This document shows positions 12,001 to 27,000 of a stretch of DNA of 64,000 nucleotides, piece after piece. The translations under genes and the position numbers were made by a program. The stretch lies in NCBI GenBank assembly GCA_013399855.1, contig VXAY01002814.1, forward strand, positions 310,001 to 374,000. Direction: 5' to 3'. The DNA is from Oxyruncus cristatus. Lineage: Eukaryota; Chordata; Aves; Passeriformes; Cotingidae. The stretch's first letter is position 1; every line of letters starts with the position of its first letter. The notes beneath the pieces were generated by a model, which was not told where the DNA came from, did not search any database, and saw only the letters and a list, made by a program, of their open reading frames with translations.

Positions 12001-15000
12001 TATAAATGTCAATAAGCATTAGTAACAGTTAAAAAAAAGTGCTTTATTAGACTGGATATTGTATTAATAAATCCTCATTTATTAATCTCCCTAATAAATT
12101 TTTTTTGATTGAAAGCAGCTGATTGAAGATATATCTAGATTAGAGAAATTTAATGACACACAGAATGCTTCAAAAATCATTGGCTCTGCATGCCTGCAGC
12201 CCGACGGTACTTGATCCCTTCCTTGCCAATGGATGCCCAAAGAGTAATTACTGCAATTATTCAGTAACAATATTCATTTCCATGACAAGAACATCACCCA
12301 CTGCACCATGCTCAGGCCCACAACTGCAGTTTTTGTGTAAGGCCACTGAGATTTCATCCCTCACCAGTGTCAGCTGGCACAGGATGCAGTACATCGCATA
12401 TAAACTCCCTGTCACCTCCTTGCAGTGAAATCTTTAGGTGCTCTCTATACATTCTGGAGCCCTCACAGTGCTTGCAAGCAAACACAAAACCAAGCCCTAA
12501 GCGCTTTTTGTTGAGAACTTCAACATGGATGTGACAATGGGCACATGTGAACACTCACTTCTGTACCCCTACACATTACCATGGCAGTGCCCTCTGGGCT
12601 GGGCAATGCTGCATGAAGTGCTGCACACCGATTTAGGACAAGTGCTGTTGTTGCTGCAAGAGTGGCACCCAGGAACTGTTAAGGGTACTGCTGGGCAGTA
12701 GAATTAAAGGTGATGCTAGTTACTAGTCTATCTACTAGAATAACCTCGGTTACCCCAGTTTACACAGGAGATGGTTATTTAAATTTCCCTTCCTTTAATT
12801 TATTATGTAAGGCTGCTTACATAATAAAATTCAGTTTCGCTGGGCAGATCACTTTGCAGTATCACTGCCATAGAGGGGATGGAGCTGTGAAATGGAACTT
12901 CGTAAGAACTATGCATCATAAATACTACTCTTTCCCAAAAGGCTTGCACTGTCAGAAAGGTGAGAATTTATTACTGTTTTGAAGAGCTAAGTATCTTTAT
13001 AAATAACGTAACTATGGATTCTACATTACTTGTAACTTACCACGACACCTTTTTCTCCAGGAGGACCTACTGGTCCTGGACTGCCTCGCTCTCCCTTTAA
13101 CAAAAACAAACAAACAAACAAACAAAACAAAAACAAAAGAAAAAAAAAAGGAAGATGAAATAAATAACAATGAATGCTCTTTCCTTGACTTGTTCCATAT
13201 CCACTGAATATGTCAGGCAGTGCATAACATTGTTGGTTCAGGGACTGCCCTTCATAAACAGTGTAGAGACCTCTTTTAACATTTTTTTTTTTTTTTTTTA
13301 ATTTTTGCACTCCTTCCTCCTATGCAAAACTGAGTTTCTCTGTCTCTCCTTTCCTTAGAACACTGAAAAAGAGATTTGGTACTACATCAGTCTCTGAGAG
13401 CAGCTGCTAGCAGATCCATTTTTTCTCTCTGTTGGGTGCATCATATTAGTTATGTCCCTTAATCTATACAATTCAGGACAGCATAGAAAAAAGAAAATTT
13501 TGTTCCTCCCTCCTTTTTTCAGTATGTGTTAGGAAAGCACAGATCTAAAGCAAAGTCAGCCCTTCAGCAGCTGCAAAAGCACTTGGAGTAGGGGAGACAG
13601 GAAGGGTCTCTTTCTTGTCCTTTATCCTTTTTTATCTTTTAATCATATAACATCCACCCTAAATATCAGACTTAGCTGTAGATTATCCTCCAAAGATTAC
13701 AATTTTATTGCACGTAGTGCACATGACATAGTGATAACACTATATTCTATATTGCATACTGTAATTATGCTGGAAGTATGTTTGTATTTCAAATCCACAT
13801 AGCATATTTACCTTGTACTGTTTAATCCATAAAAGAGGAAGACAATAAATTCTACAGAAATAGCACAGCAGTAGCAAAAATTATTGCACCATGAAGAAGC
13901 TTCCTTCCTTTTGCTGATGACAAATTAATTAGTTGTTTGTTGCCTTTTCCCTCCTAGCTAAACTAGCAACAGCATCACAAGGTAATGTTTGTTGGGCCAA
14001 ATGTAATTATAAAGAACAAGAATCCTTTGCCATGGAAGAACAATATTATGATTGAAACCATATGAGACTTGCCTAAATTTTAGTTTTAACAAGCAGTGCT
14101 TTCCACTGATGTATTCCCTTTCACAGATTATATAAATTATAATCAGATTTTCATGAAAATTCTAATATTTTATTAAGACTTTGTCAATAAAATATCTAAA
14201 TAGCAAACAACAGTCTAGGTGAAATAATTCAGCCCTGCAGGGAAGAAATAAAAATGGCACTGGATCATTTTGACAAACAATTATGTTTTTATTATAATTG
14301 AAGCTGACATGCAGTCCACTAATAGTTTCCTGTTTTTCAGTTTTAAAATACTTCACCTAAATAAAACTATGTTAAATATGCTTAAGTTATTTATAATGCT
14401 CTAGTCACATTAAGTCTGACAAACTTTGCTTTCATAAACACAACTGTTATTGCACAGCAGACAAAACTAACGATCTTATCTTTTTTACTCAGTTAATGCA
14501 TACAGCCAAGTTTTACCTTTCTACTTTTGTCTTCATTATGTAGCAGTGCAAAACCAGCGACTACTGTATAAAACAAGTATAATTTATGCCAGTTTCTCTG
14601 AATCCTTAACAGTGAATAGTAAAGTAGATTACATGATATATCAACTCCATATACCAAATCTATGAGGTCAAAATTAACTGTGAAGTAAAATCACGGGTAT
14701 CAGATACATACCTCAAATAGCAACAGCTGGATTACCATGTATTACACCCCTGTGCTCTGAAACAGCTACAGGAATATTAGCACTAACAGTGGTCACTAAA
14801 TGATCTCTCACCAGTATTTTATCACCTAAATGGTTTTCAAAGCTGATTTTGGCTGCTGAGAAGCCAGATACATTATTCTACCTTTTCACCAAGGCTTCCA
14901 GATGGCCCAGCTTCTCCAGGTAAGCCAGCTGATCCCTGTACAAAAAGAAAGCACAAAACATTAGCACAATGTACTATACTGGTTCATGGCAGACAGCTCT

Positions 15001-18000
15001 CCAGCAACAGAGCATGGCACATTTCTTCATCCCAGAGAACCCTCAGTCTATCTGTGTAAGTGCACCTATGGGAAAGTGAGGGCTGCACAAGTTGGCCTGG
15101 CTTACAATCCAAGCAGAAGGATCACTGAATCCAGACACACCAACATGGCTACTGCTAGAAAAGAAATTACATAAACTTAATCACAATGCTATGCTACCCA
15201 CCTAAGATCTGCCCCAAGCTTTGTCTCGCACTGCAAGAAGCTTTACAAACATACAACTAAAGGTGATAATCACTCTGCTAGTGCTTCAATCTGACCACAA
15301 ATTTCAGGGGGGATAAATACAGTGGAACAATGTAAAATCCAGTCAAAACAAAAATTATATTGGCTCAGGTGTTGTCAGAATTTTCCCTTCAAGAGTTGTA
15401 GGCCCAAATGCCTTTGAAATCAGATGGCCAGAGACTTTCAGTCATTCAAAAATGAAATCACTCTCTCCTGAGGCTCTCCCACAAATGTCCACTGGATAGA
15501 ACAAGTACCACCATATGTGATGGGAAATAAAAGACGCAGTATTTTTAAAAAGCTTATTCCCAGTGCTTGCAATACCTAGTTTATTATGAAACGTAAAAGA
15601 AAAAGAAATTATAGTGCAAGGTCCCAAGTGAGAAAAGTATGATACATTGAGAATGAACTAAAAGTGCTAAGTTCCCAGAGTACATTGCATGACTGCTCTT
15701 GAAACATGGCAGAAATGTGGAAGCTCCTAGTACTGGCATAATTCACCACTGCACTGTGTCTAAAACACTTTAAAAAGCAAAAATAAAATACCAATTCACA
15801 CACTGGCGGTGCTACCTCTATGTGTGGGAAGACATTAGCTTAAGTAGCACCACACTGGCACTTAAATGTGGGATTTTTTTATAAAAGACGCATTACTTTA
15901 AAAAAAATGTAGCTTTTATCTGCCTAATTTGAATACAGGTCAGTCACAAGTACTTTAACAGAACAGGTGCGAAGCAACTAAGGCTTTAAGATTTTCTTTT
16001 TTCTCGGACTGCTAGCTACTCTGTAAATCCCATAGTTTACATGTATTACAGTGAGCCATTGATACAGCTGCCTTTGAGGCTGACAATACTGGCACAAATT
16101 ACTTTTTGGAAGGAACTAAAGAGATAAACAGGCATCTCTGTGGCTGCTGGACTGATACATTATGTGTGGGAACCTGTGTATTGTATGTCAGAACTGTGAT
16201 GTCTCTTGCCTTGGCAGCAGTCAAAGATTGGTTCTGGTGATATTGGCACCAAGGCAATGGCCCAGACGTCACTGGCAGGAATGAGGGACTTTCATGATGA
16301 ACTCTGAGAACGAGAGCTACCACTGCTACCAGTCACAGCCAACAGTGGGCCTCAGTGCCAGGCAGAAATCTGTGAGACAAAGAATTACCCTGTAATCTTG
16401 CTTATCAAGATAAGAGGTATGGAGGTACAGTTTCAAAATGCTAAAGACCAATCACTTTGATTCTCTTACTCCAGAAAGGACAGAAGGCATAATCAGAGCC
16501 AAAATGAAACTCAGACCTATTCTCTTTCCACGGAGACACTCCTGATCTCCCGGCCAATGCCACACTGTTCGCAGGACTGAAGATGCTGATCAGAAAGATG
16601 GGGAGTTGTGGCTTGCACCAGTAGTGAACCATTTATTATACAGCCTCTGATCAAGTCCTCTTTTCAATTTAAAAGTACGGCCTTCCTGACTTGGTTGCTC
16701 TGGGCTGAAAGAGCAGGAATGACTAGGAAGCAGTGACTGTGAGTGTGCTGTTGTATCACCTAGCACATTAGGGCCAGCCAACCCTCCAGAGCAAGCACAA
16801 AGGTTGGCTACTAAATAGAAAGTTTCCTATACACTGGTTATTCCTCAAAAGAAAGTAGTTTAGTGAAGAAAATTTACAGAAAAAAATCCAAACATGAACA
16901 AGGTACATTTTTATCATTACAAATGATGTAAAAGAAACTTGGCATAACTGGAATTAGATACATATAGAAAGAAAAAAAATAGTCAAGATGGTTAGAAGTG
17001 AAGCCAGTGAAATGCTTCAAGACTTCAAGAGGTATGAAGAGGAAAAAAGTTCATGACAGGTTAACTGAAAGCTCTTCCACCACTCCATTCAAAACAGAGG
17101 GAAGTGTCTGAGAATGAGAAAAAGATAGGGCAGGTATTTACAGAGGCAAGAAAGGAGAAAAGCTTACTTAAGAATACAATTTTGGTCCTTAATACACTTA
17201 CTAGCATTCAGGAAAAGTGCAAAAAGAGAGAAAAACATTTTGTTTCAACATATTAGCCATTAAGTGATGTTTTCCCTACAGGCTTTCCGTAAGGTCATAT
17301 GGTTCTTTAAATCCCAGATTTGGATTGCCTTATTATAAGGACCAGCCACTAAGACTACATTGAGACTTCAACTCTCCCTCCTTCTTATGTAAGAGAATGA
17401 ATACAGTCCAAAGTAGATTTGTTGAATCAGTGTCTTCCAGCATCCCTTCAATCCCTTGGGGAGCAGTGGTGGATTCCAAACATAAAACTGAACATATTAG
17501 AAAACAGAAAAGTGACGCAACAAACCCTGAAGCACCTTATTAAAAAATAGTCATCAAATTTACAAGGATTTGTGTAAAAGTATCTAGTGACAATAACAGC
17601 ATAATAACAGTATTTTAAAAACCTTCCTGACAGGAGCATTTTGTGGAAAATGAATCAGAGACCAGATCTCACAACTAACACATGCCTGAGAAAGACAAAA
17701 CCATCTTTCCAGGGCATATGGTCTGTATTAGAAACTGGACCATAGCTGAATAATTGAAAATGCATTGTACACCTAATGCAAACCAAAGTATGGAGTAATC
17801 CATTGAAAAAGCTGGCAGTGAGAAATGAATATTCAGCTGGTTCCAAATATTACTGTGGAAGCAGTTACCTGCCAGGTTGTACGTTAACATGTTCTTGCCT
17901 CATAATTGAAAAATATCCAATCCAATGTTATTTCATGTACAGTTCAGCATTTTCAAACATTTTTGATCAACATTTAATGAGATGACACAAGTAAATCTAA

Positions 18001-21000
18001 AATATTAGCTTGCCACACTAATATTTTTCTATTAACTTATTTTGCAATTTTGAATTAATTGCCAATAAATTTGTCCTGAATCTGTGCTGAATCACTTCAC
18101 TGCAAGTGCAATATTTAGCAATATCATAATCTCTGTCTGCTCATTAACATTCACACTTAAGTATTTCTGTAAGAGCCCATTGGCTTTATACTTCCAAGAA
18201 GGAATTCATACATTTTGGCACAGTACTCAAAAAAATCAAACTGAAGCAACATTTAGGTTTGACTTTAACAGATCAAAATCTACTTGAAGATCCTTGAAGA
18301 TTCAGGCCAACTATCTATCTTAAAACGACAACAAGGCTGATGGGTAGCAGGAGGAAGAGTGGATGCTCTAACAGCCAGCTTCTACTTTTCCATACCCAGC
18401 TCATAGGTAAAAAAATACTTGTACAACTCATAAAATTACAAAAAATGAAGCTCCAAGAAATAAGAATAAACCTAAGCTCTGATTTGCTAGCCAGACTTAA
18501 TAGCATTAACAAATGTTTTTAAAATAAATCCATCCGGACCTGGATATCGTAAGACACAAACACTTGATCCGTTCACACATGCCTCTAACAGATGTGACCC
18601 AGATTAGGCCTGCAAAACACGTAAGAGGAAAGCATAATGCAAGGTTTACACTGGCTGCCATTTGAAAACAGAAAAGTGAAGCAAAAAACCCTGGTATTTG
18701 GGCTTCAGAGCAACTGCAGTAGAACAAGAGGTAGTTGATCTGCAAGAAAGGAGGTCTCATGGGCAGTCAATACCTGCCATGGAATCCAAACCCCTGCTAG
18801 TCATGGATTTTTCACTGAAGTTGTATTAAGTCAGTGCTTTCAGTATATAGCTGAACCAAAGACAGGCTTTTAAAATCAACTTCTTTCACTAGAGCCTTTT
18901 TGTAGACCACTTATTACTCTACCAGTTGCAGGTAGGAACTGAATGGAGTAGCACTTAATATTCTGCCCTTAGATGTAAGAGTAACCTGAAGTTTAGATGA
19001 AAGTTCTGTCTCCAGACCACTGGGACAGCTGAATAAAACTAACCCACAAAGAAACCAGGAAATTTTTCCTGAAAATGGCATCTCATTACAGTCTAGTCTC
19101 ATCAAGGTCTTCTTCCAGACTAACAGTCTTTTTTTAATGCCATACAAGACCTGGATGCAAACTGCAAAAAAGAAAGCTTTGGTTTGTATCAATTATCTTT
19201 AAATTTTTAATTTTTTTTTTTACATTATTGAAGTGGTTAAAAAAGTTTTTCGTCTTTGGAGAACAGTATAGAACAGGAACAATTTTGAATGCTTGCTGAC
19301 AAAGGGGCAGCAGGATGTACTCACTGGCAAAACCTTAAAGCTAGATTTAAAAAGACAACAAGGTTGATGGACAGGAGGAGGAAGAGTGGATGCTCTAACA
19401 GCCAGCTTCTGCAGATACCAGGTACAGGCACCATTCCTCTAGCTGAAACTAGATGATGAAGAGCACTACTAGCAAAAAATCCTTCAAGAAAAACGAGCAA
19501 CAGCTTGATAAAGCTAACCTCCATATATTGTAATCTCTTTTCCCACTCTTCTCAAGAGAAAAACTGGCAGGAATTATCAGGTCATCTAGGGTAAAAACCA
19601 GAAGCACAGCATAGACATAGTATCATTATTACCATTCACTGTTAAGTCCTTCATAGAACTTACACTAATCTCTATCCTGCTTGGTTTCTGAAAGCAGCTA
19701 AACTAGTTCCTTCTTCAGAAGCCCTTGGCAATGCCCCATGCACTCAGCAGTCTTTGAAAAATAATGGCTTTCCACAACTGACTTATCTGTTGGCCTACAT
19801 CCCCAAAGCCCAGACTTTTCATGATAATTCAAAGAACCCCTTCTGTTGAGCATCCTGAAAACATCAGTTAAAGCTCACTTAATCTTTTCTTCAAGCAAAA
19901 GGAATTGCAGTTTCCATTGTCCCTGAATTATGCATCCAGCTAATTTTTATCTCTCCAGGAGATGTAGTAACTGCTTTATGGTAATTCTTCTCAAAAACCG
20001 CCCAGCTCCCAGGCACATGGCCTGACTGCAGCATTTTCTTGCTGTTTGCAGCCTCTCCCTGACTGACCATTTGCAGCCTGCTCTGGAGCTGCCACTGACA
20101 GACTGAAAAAAAATCACTGTTTTCTTTGCTGGACTGTAATTTATTCTTTTTTTCAGGAGAAAGCACTTTTCATTTCAGCTTGGTTTCCTCCCGTTGTTTC
20201 AAAAACTATTTGAGACCAGGCAAACTTGCTGACATATAATTTTTGAAGATTATTTTTCCAGGATTTGTGTTAATGGACTCTGTTCATCTCAGTTTGTACT
20301 TTTGACACCAGTTGCATATGCTGCAGCTGACGGTTCTATCCTTGTACTCTGTCTGGTGTATAAATGCCAGTAACTTCTAATTCAGCAGTATATGGGCCAC
20401 AGGCTGCATTTTTGTAATGGAGGTGGTGAGTAGAAATAGGAATTAACTTGCACTTAGTTAATGAGAGTGGCACAGTCTGGGTAAACACTAGCATTATTAA
20501 ACTATGAAACAATCCTGGTAAACAACTGTTTCAAGTTCCGATGAGTTAAATTTTGTGTCATAAAAGCTGAGCAATTAATCATTTTCTTAAATCATCCCTG
20601 ACATTTTCACAGACATATCATTTATAAGATGTTTGAAGTTTTTTTCAAATATTTGCTATCTATCACTGGACAGCATCTCGGCTAAGTATACAAAATCCAC
20701 TTGCATGTCAGCAAAGCGAGATTTTCATCCTCCAAAGTGTAAGGAGAATTTTCTCAGTAGTTGAAGGGGTTGTTTCTTTTGGCATGACTTCCAAAAGATT
20801 TTGTCTCATCAGCAGTGTAAATCTACTCTGCCTGCTGATCCCTTACTTCTCACTGTCTTAACCAATACCTCTTCGATTGAACCTGATGGTCCTGCAGTAA
20901 AATGAACATCTTGCAGCAAAGAGCAGCTGCTGGATTCTACTGCAGCTCTGAAGCTCTGCTGAGCCGAGCAGCTCCACCTGAACCTGCACACCCCCTCCCC

Positions 21001-24000
21001 TTTGAAGAAACACAACATATACTGTAGCCAGAGAAACAGTTCTTGTTGCAGGACTCAGTTAAGAAATAGTGTCTGAGGTCTGACTTTAGACACATTCCTG
21101 ATTTAGTACTAAATGTGTGTCATTTAAGCTTATGAGCACCATGAACATTTTATAAATTTAGTCTACTCTGTTTCCACAGTGGACAAGCATCCAGAAATAC
21201 TTTGGCAGAAGTATGCTCTGAAGAATCATCAGCTCCATGTGACCTAAGAAATGTTGGACAGTGTGGCTTCTAGCCAAAGGCAAAGCTGCGTTTCAGGACA
21301 TATTCCAACTTAGTAGACTGAATAACCAAGTGTTATAGTCCGATCTCCTGCTGCTGAAACTTGCCTGTTTGTGCAGAGTTGCCATCTGTATTTTTCTAAG
21401 CAGATATTCAGCAGGACTTGACCTGGGAAAGCTGCTCCAGAAAAGAAATAACTATTTTGGCACCTCAAACAGCAGTGGCAGATGTATTAGTGAAAACCAG
21501 GAGATGAATGAAAGCCAGGAAAAGTAAGAAAATTGAAAGAAGGCAACACTTTGGTATCAATAGCAGACATGCACATGTGCTTCATGGCATAATTTGCTAT
21601 GAATTCAGCATTTACAGGATTTATTATTGCAAAATTTCTTCTTTGGACAGATTATTCAGGTAAGTTATCTTTTGGAAAACTGGAATGCTGTGAGGGATTG
21701 CCCATTGCTAAAAAATGGTATTGTATATTTTAACCATAGGCTTACATTCTCTAATTTGAAAAACTCTGTCAATAAAGATAACGAATAAACAGCAAACCAT
21801 AGACAAGACAAAGAGCGGGGTTGGTGAGGCGGTGGTGCAGAAGGGAAAAACCACACACAGAGAAATTTATTAGACATTATTTTGAACTTTTTAGTAATTT
21901 CTTTTTCCCCTTGTCTTTACTATTAAATACATCGTACAGTAATTGCACATTGTTTAGTCCTGTTTGTACAATTCCTCCTTGTATTTAGTGTCACCAGGCA
22001 TCTGGTAACACAAAATTCACAAGGCATCAGAAAGGACAGATACCTTACTGCACACCTTCTTTGGGACTCCATCTCAAAACCTGTCCCAGCAGTTGGTAGC
22101 ACTTGTACTTTGTCTTCTGTTTTTCAAACTTTTTTTGGTTTTGTTTATTTGTATTGTGTTTGGCATGTTTGATTCCAGAGATGTCCTGGAGTCATCACTC
22201 ATGTCACCAGAGCCAATACTGAATAACAGGGAGCAGATTTATCTGTGAATTAAGAAGTTTACACTCTATCTGCATGCCAAGGGAAAGAGAAATTACTTGT
22301 TGCAAACAGAAGCTGGTGAGAAGCTGGAAGTAAAACCTGCGTCCAAAGCACACAAAAGTGAATATTTTGCATCAGGACTCACATCTGGAAAAGCGTTTTC
22401 TGCATATGAGAAAAACCATCCCCTTCCTGCTAGTACTTTTCAATTTTTTTTTAGGAAAAACTTAATTGGAACAGATTTCAGAGGTGAATAAAGTGAAGGC
22501 AAGGGGCTTTGAAAGGTCTGAGGAGTTCTGTTGAGTGTGCTTGAAAGACTGTCTCCTGCTCTTGGTGTTTCACATCTGGCTTTAATAACAAGATAATATA
22601 TATTATCCTCCTAAAGACCATGTAGTGGGCACTAGTTCTCTGCTGCCAGATAATACAAAGATACCATATTAGGATCAAGGTTGTATGAAGCTCATTTGAT
22701 TAAAATACATACACATAAAGCAGAAGGCATTCCAAAATCCACAGGTAAAAATGAAGAATATTTATCAATAACTTAGAAACTGCTTCAGTTTTCAGGTATT
22801 GCATGTCATCCTGTATCAAATTCAAATTCTCCAAATACTAAGTGTGGGAAATTGTAATTAATAATGGGCCATACTTATGTTTCTTTATAACACTGTAACA
22901 GGGCAACAACATCCTATTGTTCAGCACAAATATTTTGTTATTTTATTCTTACATCTTGACCCTGACTATATTTCAGTAGCTGGCATGATTATTTTATTTG
23001 TCATCACTGCAACATATAATCACCAATTATGTATTTGAGCCAGTAATTATTAAATAGAATAGAGCTCTTTTAGTGGTGAAAGACGTAATGTTCATACAAA
23101 ATATCTGAGTTTTGGAAAATGTGTGCACTGAATTCAAGTTCACTGAGGAGCAAAAAAAATTCCATGTCAAATCCAGAAAATAAAGGTTAAGTAACTAGCT
23201 GTTTTATATACCATTATTATTGTAGTGACTGAGCTTAGGGTTGCCTTTTATTAAGGATTTTGGTGCATATGACACTGTACAACATATGGAAAGTTCATAG
23301 CATTTACTAACATGTTACAGGCTAAAAAAAATGGAATTCCTATGGAATAAAAGCTTCATCTTCTGCAGTACTGGGAGGGGGTGGGGAAAGCAAGTGACAT
23401 GTTGGCAGGGAAACACTGGTTGCATGGACAGGAGATTATATTACTGTGTCCCAGTACAGAGTCATTTCTGCATCTCTCTGTAAAAGCAAGGCAGTGTTAA
23501 GATGCCCCACTCCTCTTGATGACATGTTCATTCTCCAGTACTCACCTGTGTTTGCCCCACTCATCTGGAAATATAACCCCCCCCGGATTTTCCCAATGCT
23601 AACACAAGGAGATGAGTCTATGCTTTACAGCTCTGCTTACAACCTAACAAAATGAAGGCTTTGCTATCCATAAACTACTGAACAAAGCTATGGATCAAGT
23701 GGCTGCTGAGTACATTCACCACATTTCGAGACTTAACGGATGACTTCTAATGGCACGTCATGGCATTACTGTGCCTGTCCAAGCAGATACTTTTAACTGA
23801 CTGAGTCCAGCTCCTCAGTCCCCTTCCCCAGAGCACAATCTTCAGAAGCACAGAGGATCTGGACTTGACTTACAGGTAATTTGTAGAATTTCAGCAGTAA
23901 CCAAGCATTTGATGAGCTGTCTGGGGTACATTTGCTTGGTATTTCCCAGACCATGGTGACTACTCTGACTACCAACTAAATTTATGAGAATTTATAAGTA

Positions 24001-27000
24001 GTACAGCACTAAGCCCAAACCAGTGGGTGCTATCTCTCCTCAGCAGACATTAACCCAAGAGATAGAATCAATTTACTTGTATTCTACACAAGATTTGGGT
24101 AACTCAAGCATGGGTCAACAAGCTCACATCTGCTCATAAATCCCAGACAAAAGTTAAAAATTCAAAAGGGCAAGGGATGAAATTAAGTAGAGAAAATTTT
24201 GAGGTGGTATGTTTAAGTGACAATTATCAACTAAAAAAGAACCTACAGTGGAAGAACTGAGGAAGATAAGGACTTTAAAAAAAAGAAGATCTGTGGATCA
24301 CAAACTGAATAACCACTACTGTAAAAATGAGCACATTTATGCAAGAAGTATGCATCTAAGAAGCAATTTTTCCTTTCTTTCAGTACTCTGAACAGTCTGG
24401 GCAGTAGGCTGAAGCCATAAATGTTTAGATGAATTTGAAGCAGACTGCAGGGGAGCTAGAATGTGACTTACATTATCTAGGAAACATGAATGGCTAATTG
24501 AATTGACCATTAAGCCTGAAAAGAAAAAGAAAGGAGGTAGCACACAGTAACAATCATCATATGTAAAATGCTGTTTCCAGCAGAAGGGAATCAGGTTACA
24601 CAACTGGAAGAACGTATTAAAAATAAAGATAGAGAAGCCCTGGTCTGCCTGCAGGTCACAGAGCCTTCATTCTTGGAGCTTTTTAATAACTGGCTAGCCA
24701 AATATTTGTCAGCAATGATATCAAGATAACTGATCCTGCCTAAAGAGTAGAGGATGGACTATGTGTCACCTCAAGGTCACCTTGAGCTCTCTGATTTTAA
24801 GGAGGGCAGATAGAACAAGTCTGCAAAATACATCTCAGGCTAAATGTAGCCTCTCAAAAGATTTAACTGGAAAAGGATCACTTGTTCACTTAGGCAAATG
24901 TGCCTTGGAAAATCCCTACAACCTCCTGCAATGTTCACACAACACTAGGAAAAAAGCAGAATTAATTCAAGAAAATGCTTAAAATGGGAATTTTTTCTAA
25001 ATAGTATGATTCTGAAAAACAGCAAATTTGATTCTGATTCATATATGATTCTGAAAAATGTCCATACTACAGCTTCAAAGACAGGCAAACTTCATCAGAA
25101 ACTTCCTGAAACAAATTTTTCATTCACTCTCAAATAAACACTGAATTAAAAATCAAACCAGAAGGAGAATTCAAGCTTACTGCTACACCGTTTTTTCCAA
25201 GGTTTCCTTGATCTCCTTTTTCTCCCTGTTAAATGTAGAAAACAGATGAAGTATTTCATTAGAAAGTAATTTCTTTCATATGTGCGTATCAAAGTCCTCT
25301 ATTTTCCTAGGAACCTCTTTATTTTCTAAGCTACATCTGCCAATTAAAACTTTAAAAGCTAAAATTAAGCAACCAATAAAAAATTTTGTCAGTGGCTAAT
25401 TTTGATTTTCTAAAATGATGTCCTAATGTATTCAGGACTTGCCCACAAAAGTGTAAACTATGTATTAAGTGCTCGCTAAATACATTAAGTTAGTAAATAC
25501 TATGAACGAACTTTTTATTTAAATCTTCCTTTCAGCAAATTACCTTCATTATTTCACAACTGCTTCAAAGATAAATGTTGCCTGTGCACACTATTGATAA
25601 CTGTAATTTTGTTACGAAATATTATGAAAACTGACATTTGAATAAGCTTCTCCTCCTCCCCCCAAAATCTTGAAACAATCATTCAGTATTAGATTAATTC
25701 TGTTCTCTTTAATAATGCTGCAAGTCATGTTATATAACTGGAACATTTTTCTATGCTTTTTACAAGTCGAAGCTGGGTGTATATACACTATTCATTATCT
25801 GGCTGTGACTACAATCTCAGTTGTTTAATAACTGACAAGCAATTATTTGGATACTGTTTACACAGATTGGAGCTCAGCACTGAGAAATTCTGCTGCCACA
25901 AGCTCTTCTTTCAAACTGCAGCACTTCATCTCATCCCCACTCACACCCCCAAAGTCCTGTCAGTGTAACAACTGCCCCGAGTCCCTCGTTGCCCCCAGGC
26001 TTAGGTACCCTCACATCCCCAGGCAGTCAGATTTCATTTTAGAAGGTGCACTCTTTGTTCGCACAGTCCTGTCTCCTAAAGCTGCACAACTTCCTTCTTT
26101 TCCAAAATGGGATCTTGCCAGAAAGCAGAATCACCAGTATGATATACATTGATACTATATGGAAGCATGCGTACTCATATCCTTTCACTGGCATGCCACT
26201 GTATACGGCATTGTATAACTGTACACAGTCGACCCTCCAAATATATTCTACTTCACATATAAAAACCATCACTTACCTTTAAACCTTCTGGTCCAGGATC
26301 ACCTATATACCCTTTCTGTCCTGGTTTTCCCTAAAATAAGGATTAGAAAAAATATTGTAAATATTTCACTTTAAAAATATAAATTTCATCCCAATTTCTC
26401 TATTTATCAAAATATGGGCACTTAAAAATGTACATTTTAGTAATATTTAATACCAAAGTTTGAAGTAAGTGTATTTATAAATCTACATCTGAAAATACAC
26501 AGTTGCATATTACATTGAACACTAGAACAGTAAGCTGTATTAGGTCTTACAGCAGTTAACACTGAGGAAAAACTATCACAGTCCAAGATTGAAATGCATG
26601 TCAACTTCACTTTGAAAAAACATTAGTGAGACAAGAAAAAAGGCAAGGCCATGTTCTTTCCTGCTAATTCCAGCAGCACAGGGACTCACATTAACAGAAT
26701 CTGACATTTAGACTTCAAGGACTGGTGTCATAACTGTCCTTCTTTAACCAGGCGAAATCAGCTCCAATATCCTTTCCTCTTTATTCAGAAAATTGATGAT
26801 AAATTTAAGCCTCATCTCTCTCCACTAGCATTTTGCTGCTAATAGTTCTTGTTGCTATGATACCGTGTTAATAACATACTGTTAGGTGGAAGAAATACAG
26901 CAATACCAATCAGAGCGGGAGGCCACAAACTCACAAGATCTTTGAAGCATTTTATAACATGCATCCCTTCCTTTGTTGTCACTCCTACAGACCCACAAAG

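Larger units (their letters stand above)
14936..25180 (-). other. 10.2 kb intron E17-E18, the largest here
   Basis: 10,245 bases with no Gly-X-Y exon; recalled human exon order places E18 directly after E17. It contains the 56-base direct repeat pair at 18.3 and 19.4 kb, a 17-base near-palindrome at 24770-24786, and a short repeated phrase (TATGATTCTGAAAAA) near 25.0 kb. No gene or recognised transposon was found. Confidence 0.75.

Noticed and set aside
13041..13310. Minus-strand 94-codon frame containing GERGSPGPVGPPGEKGVV
   Set aside because: Only the 54-base E19 part is coding. The rest is the microsatellite and T-run intron read through; splice sites bound the exon. The same applies to the frames around E4, E5, E11 and E27.
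17490..18690. Similar 30-base phrases GAAAACAGAAAAGTGA... at about 17.50 and 18.66 kb
   Set aside because: They are A-rich, the exact match is only about 16 bases and the flanks differ. Chance is likely in 64 kb of AT-rich DNA.
24770..24786. 17-base near-palindrome CTCAAGGTCACCTTGAG
   Set aside because: It has 8-bp arms around one base and could be a nuclear-receptor half-site pair, but it matches no spacing rule well and is short enough to be chance.
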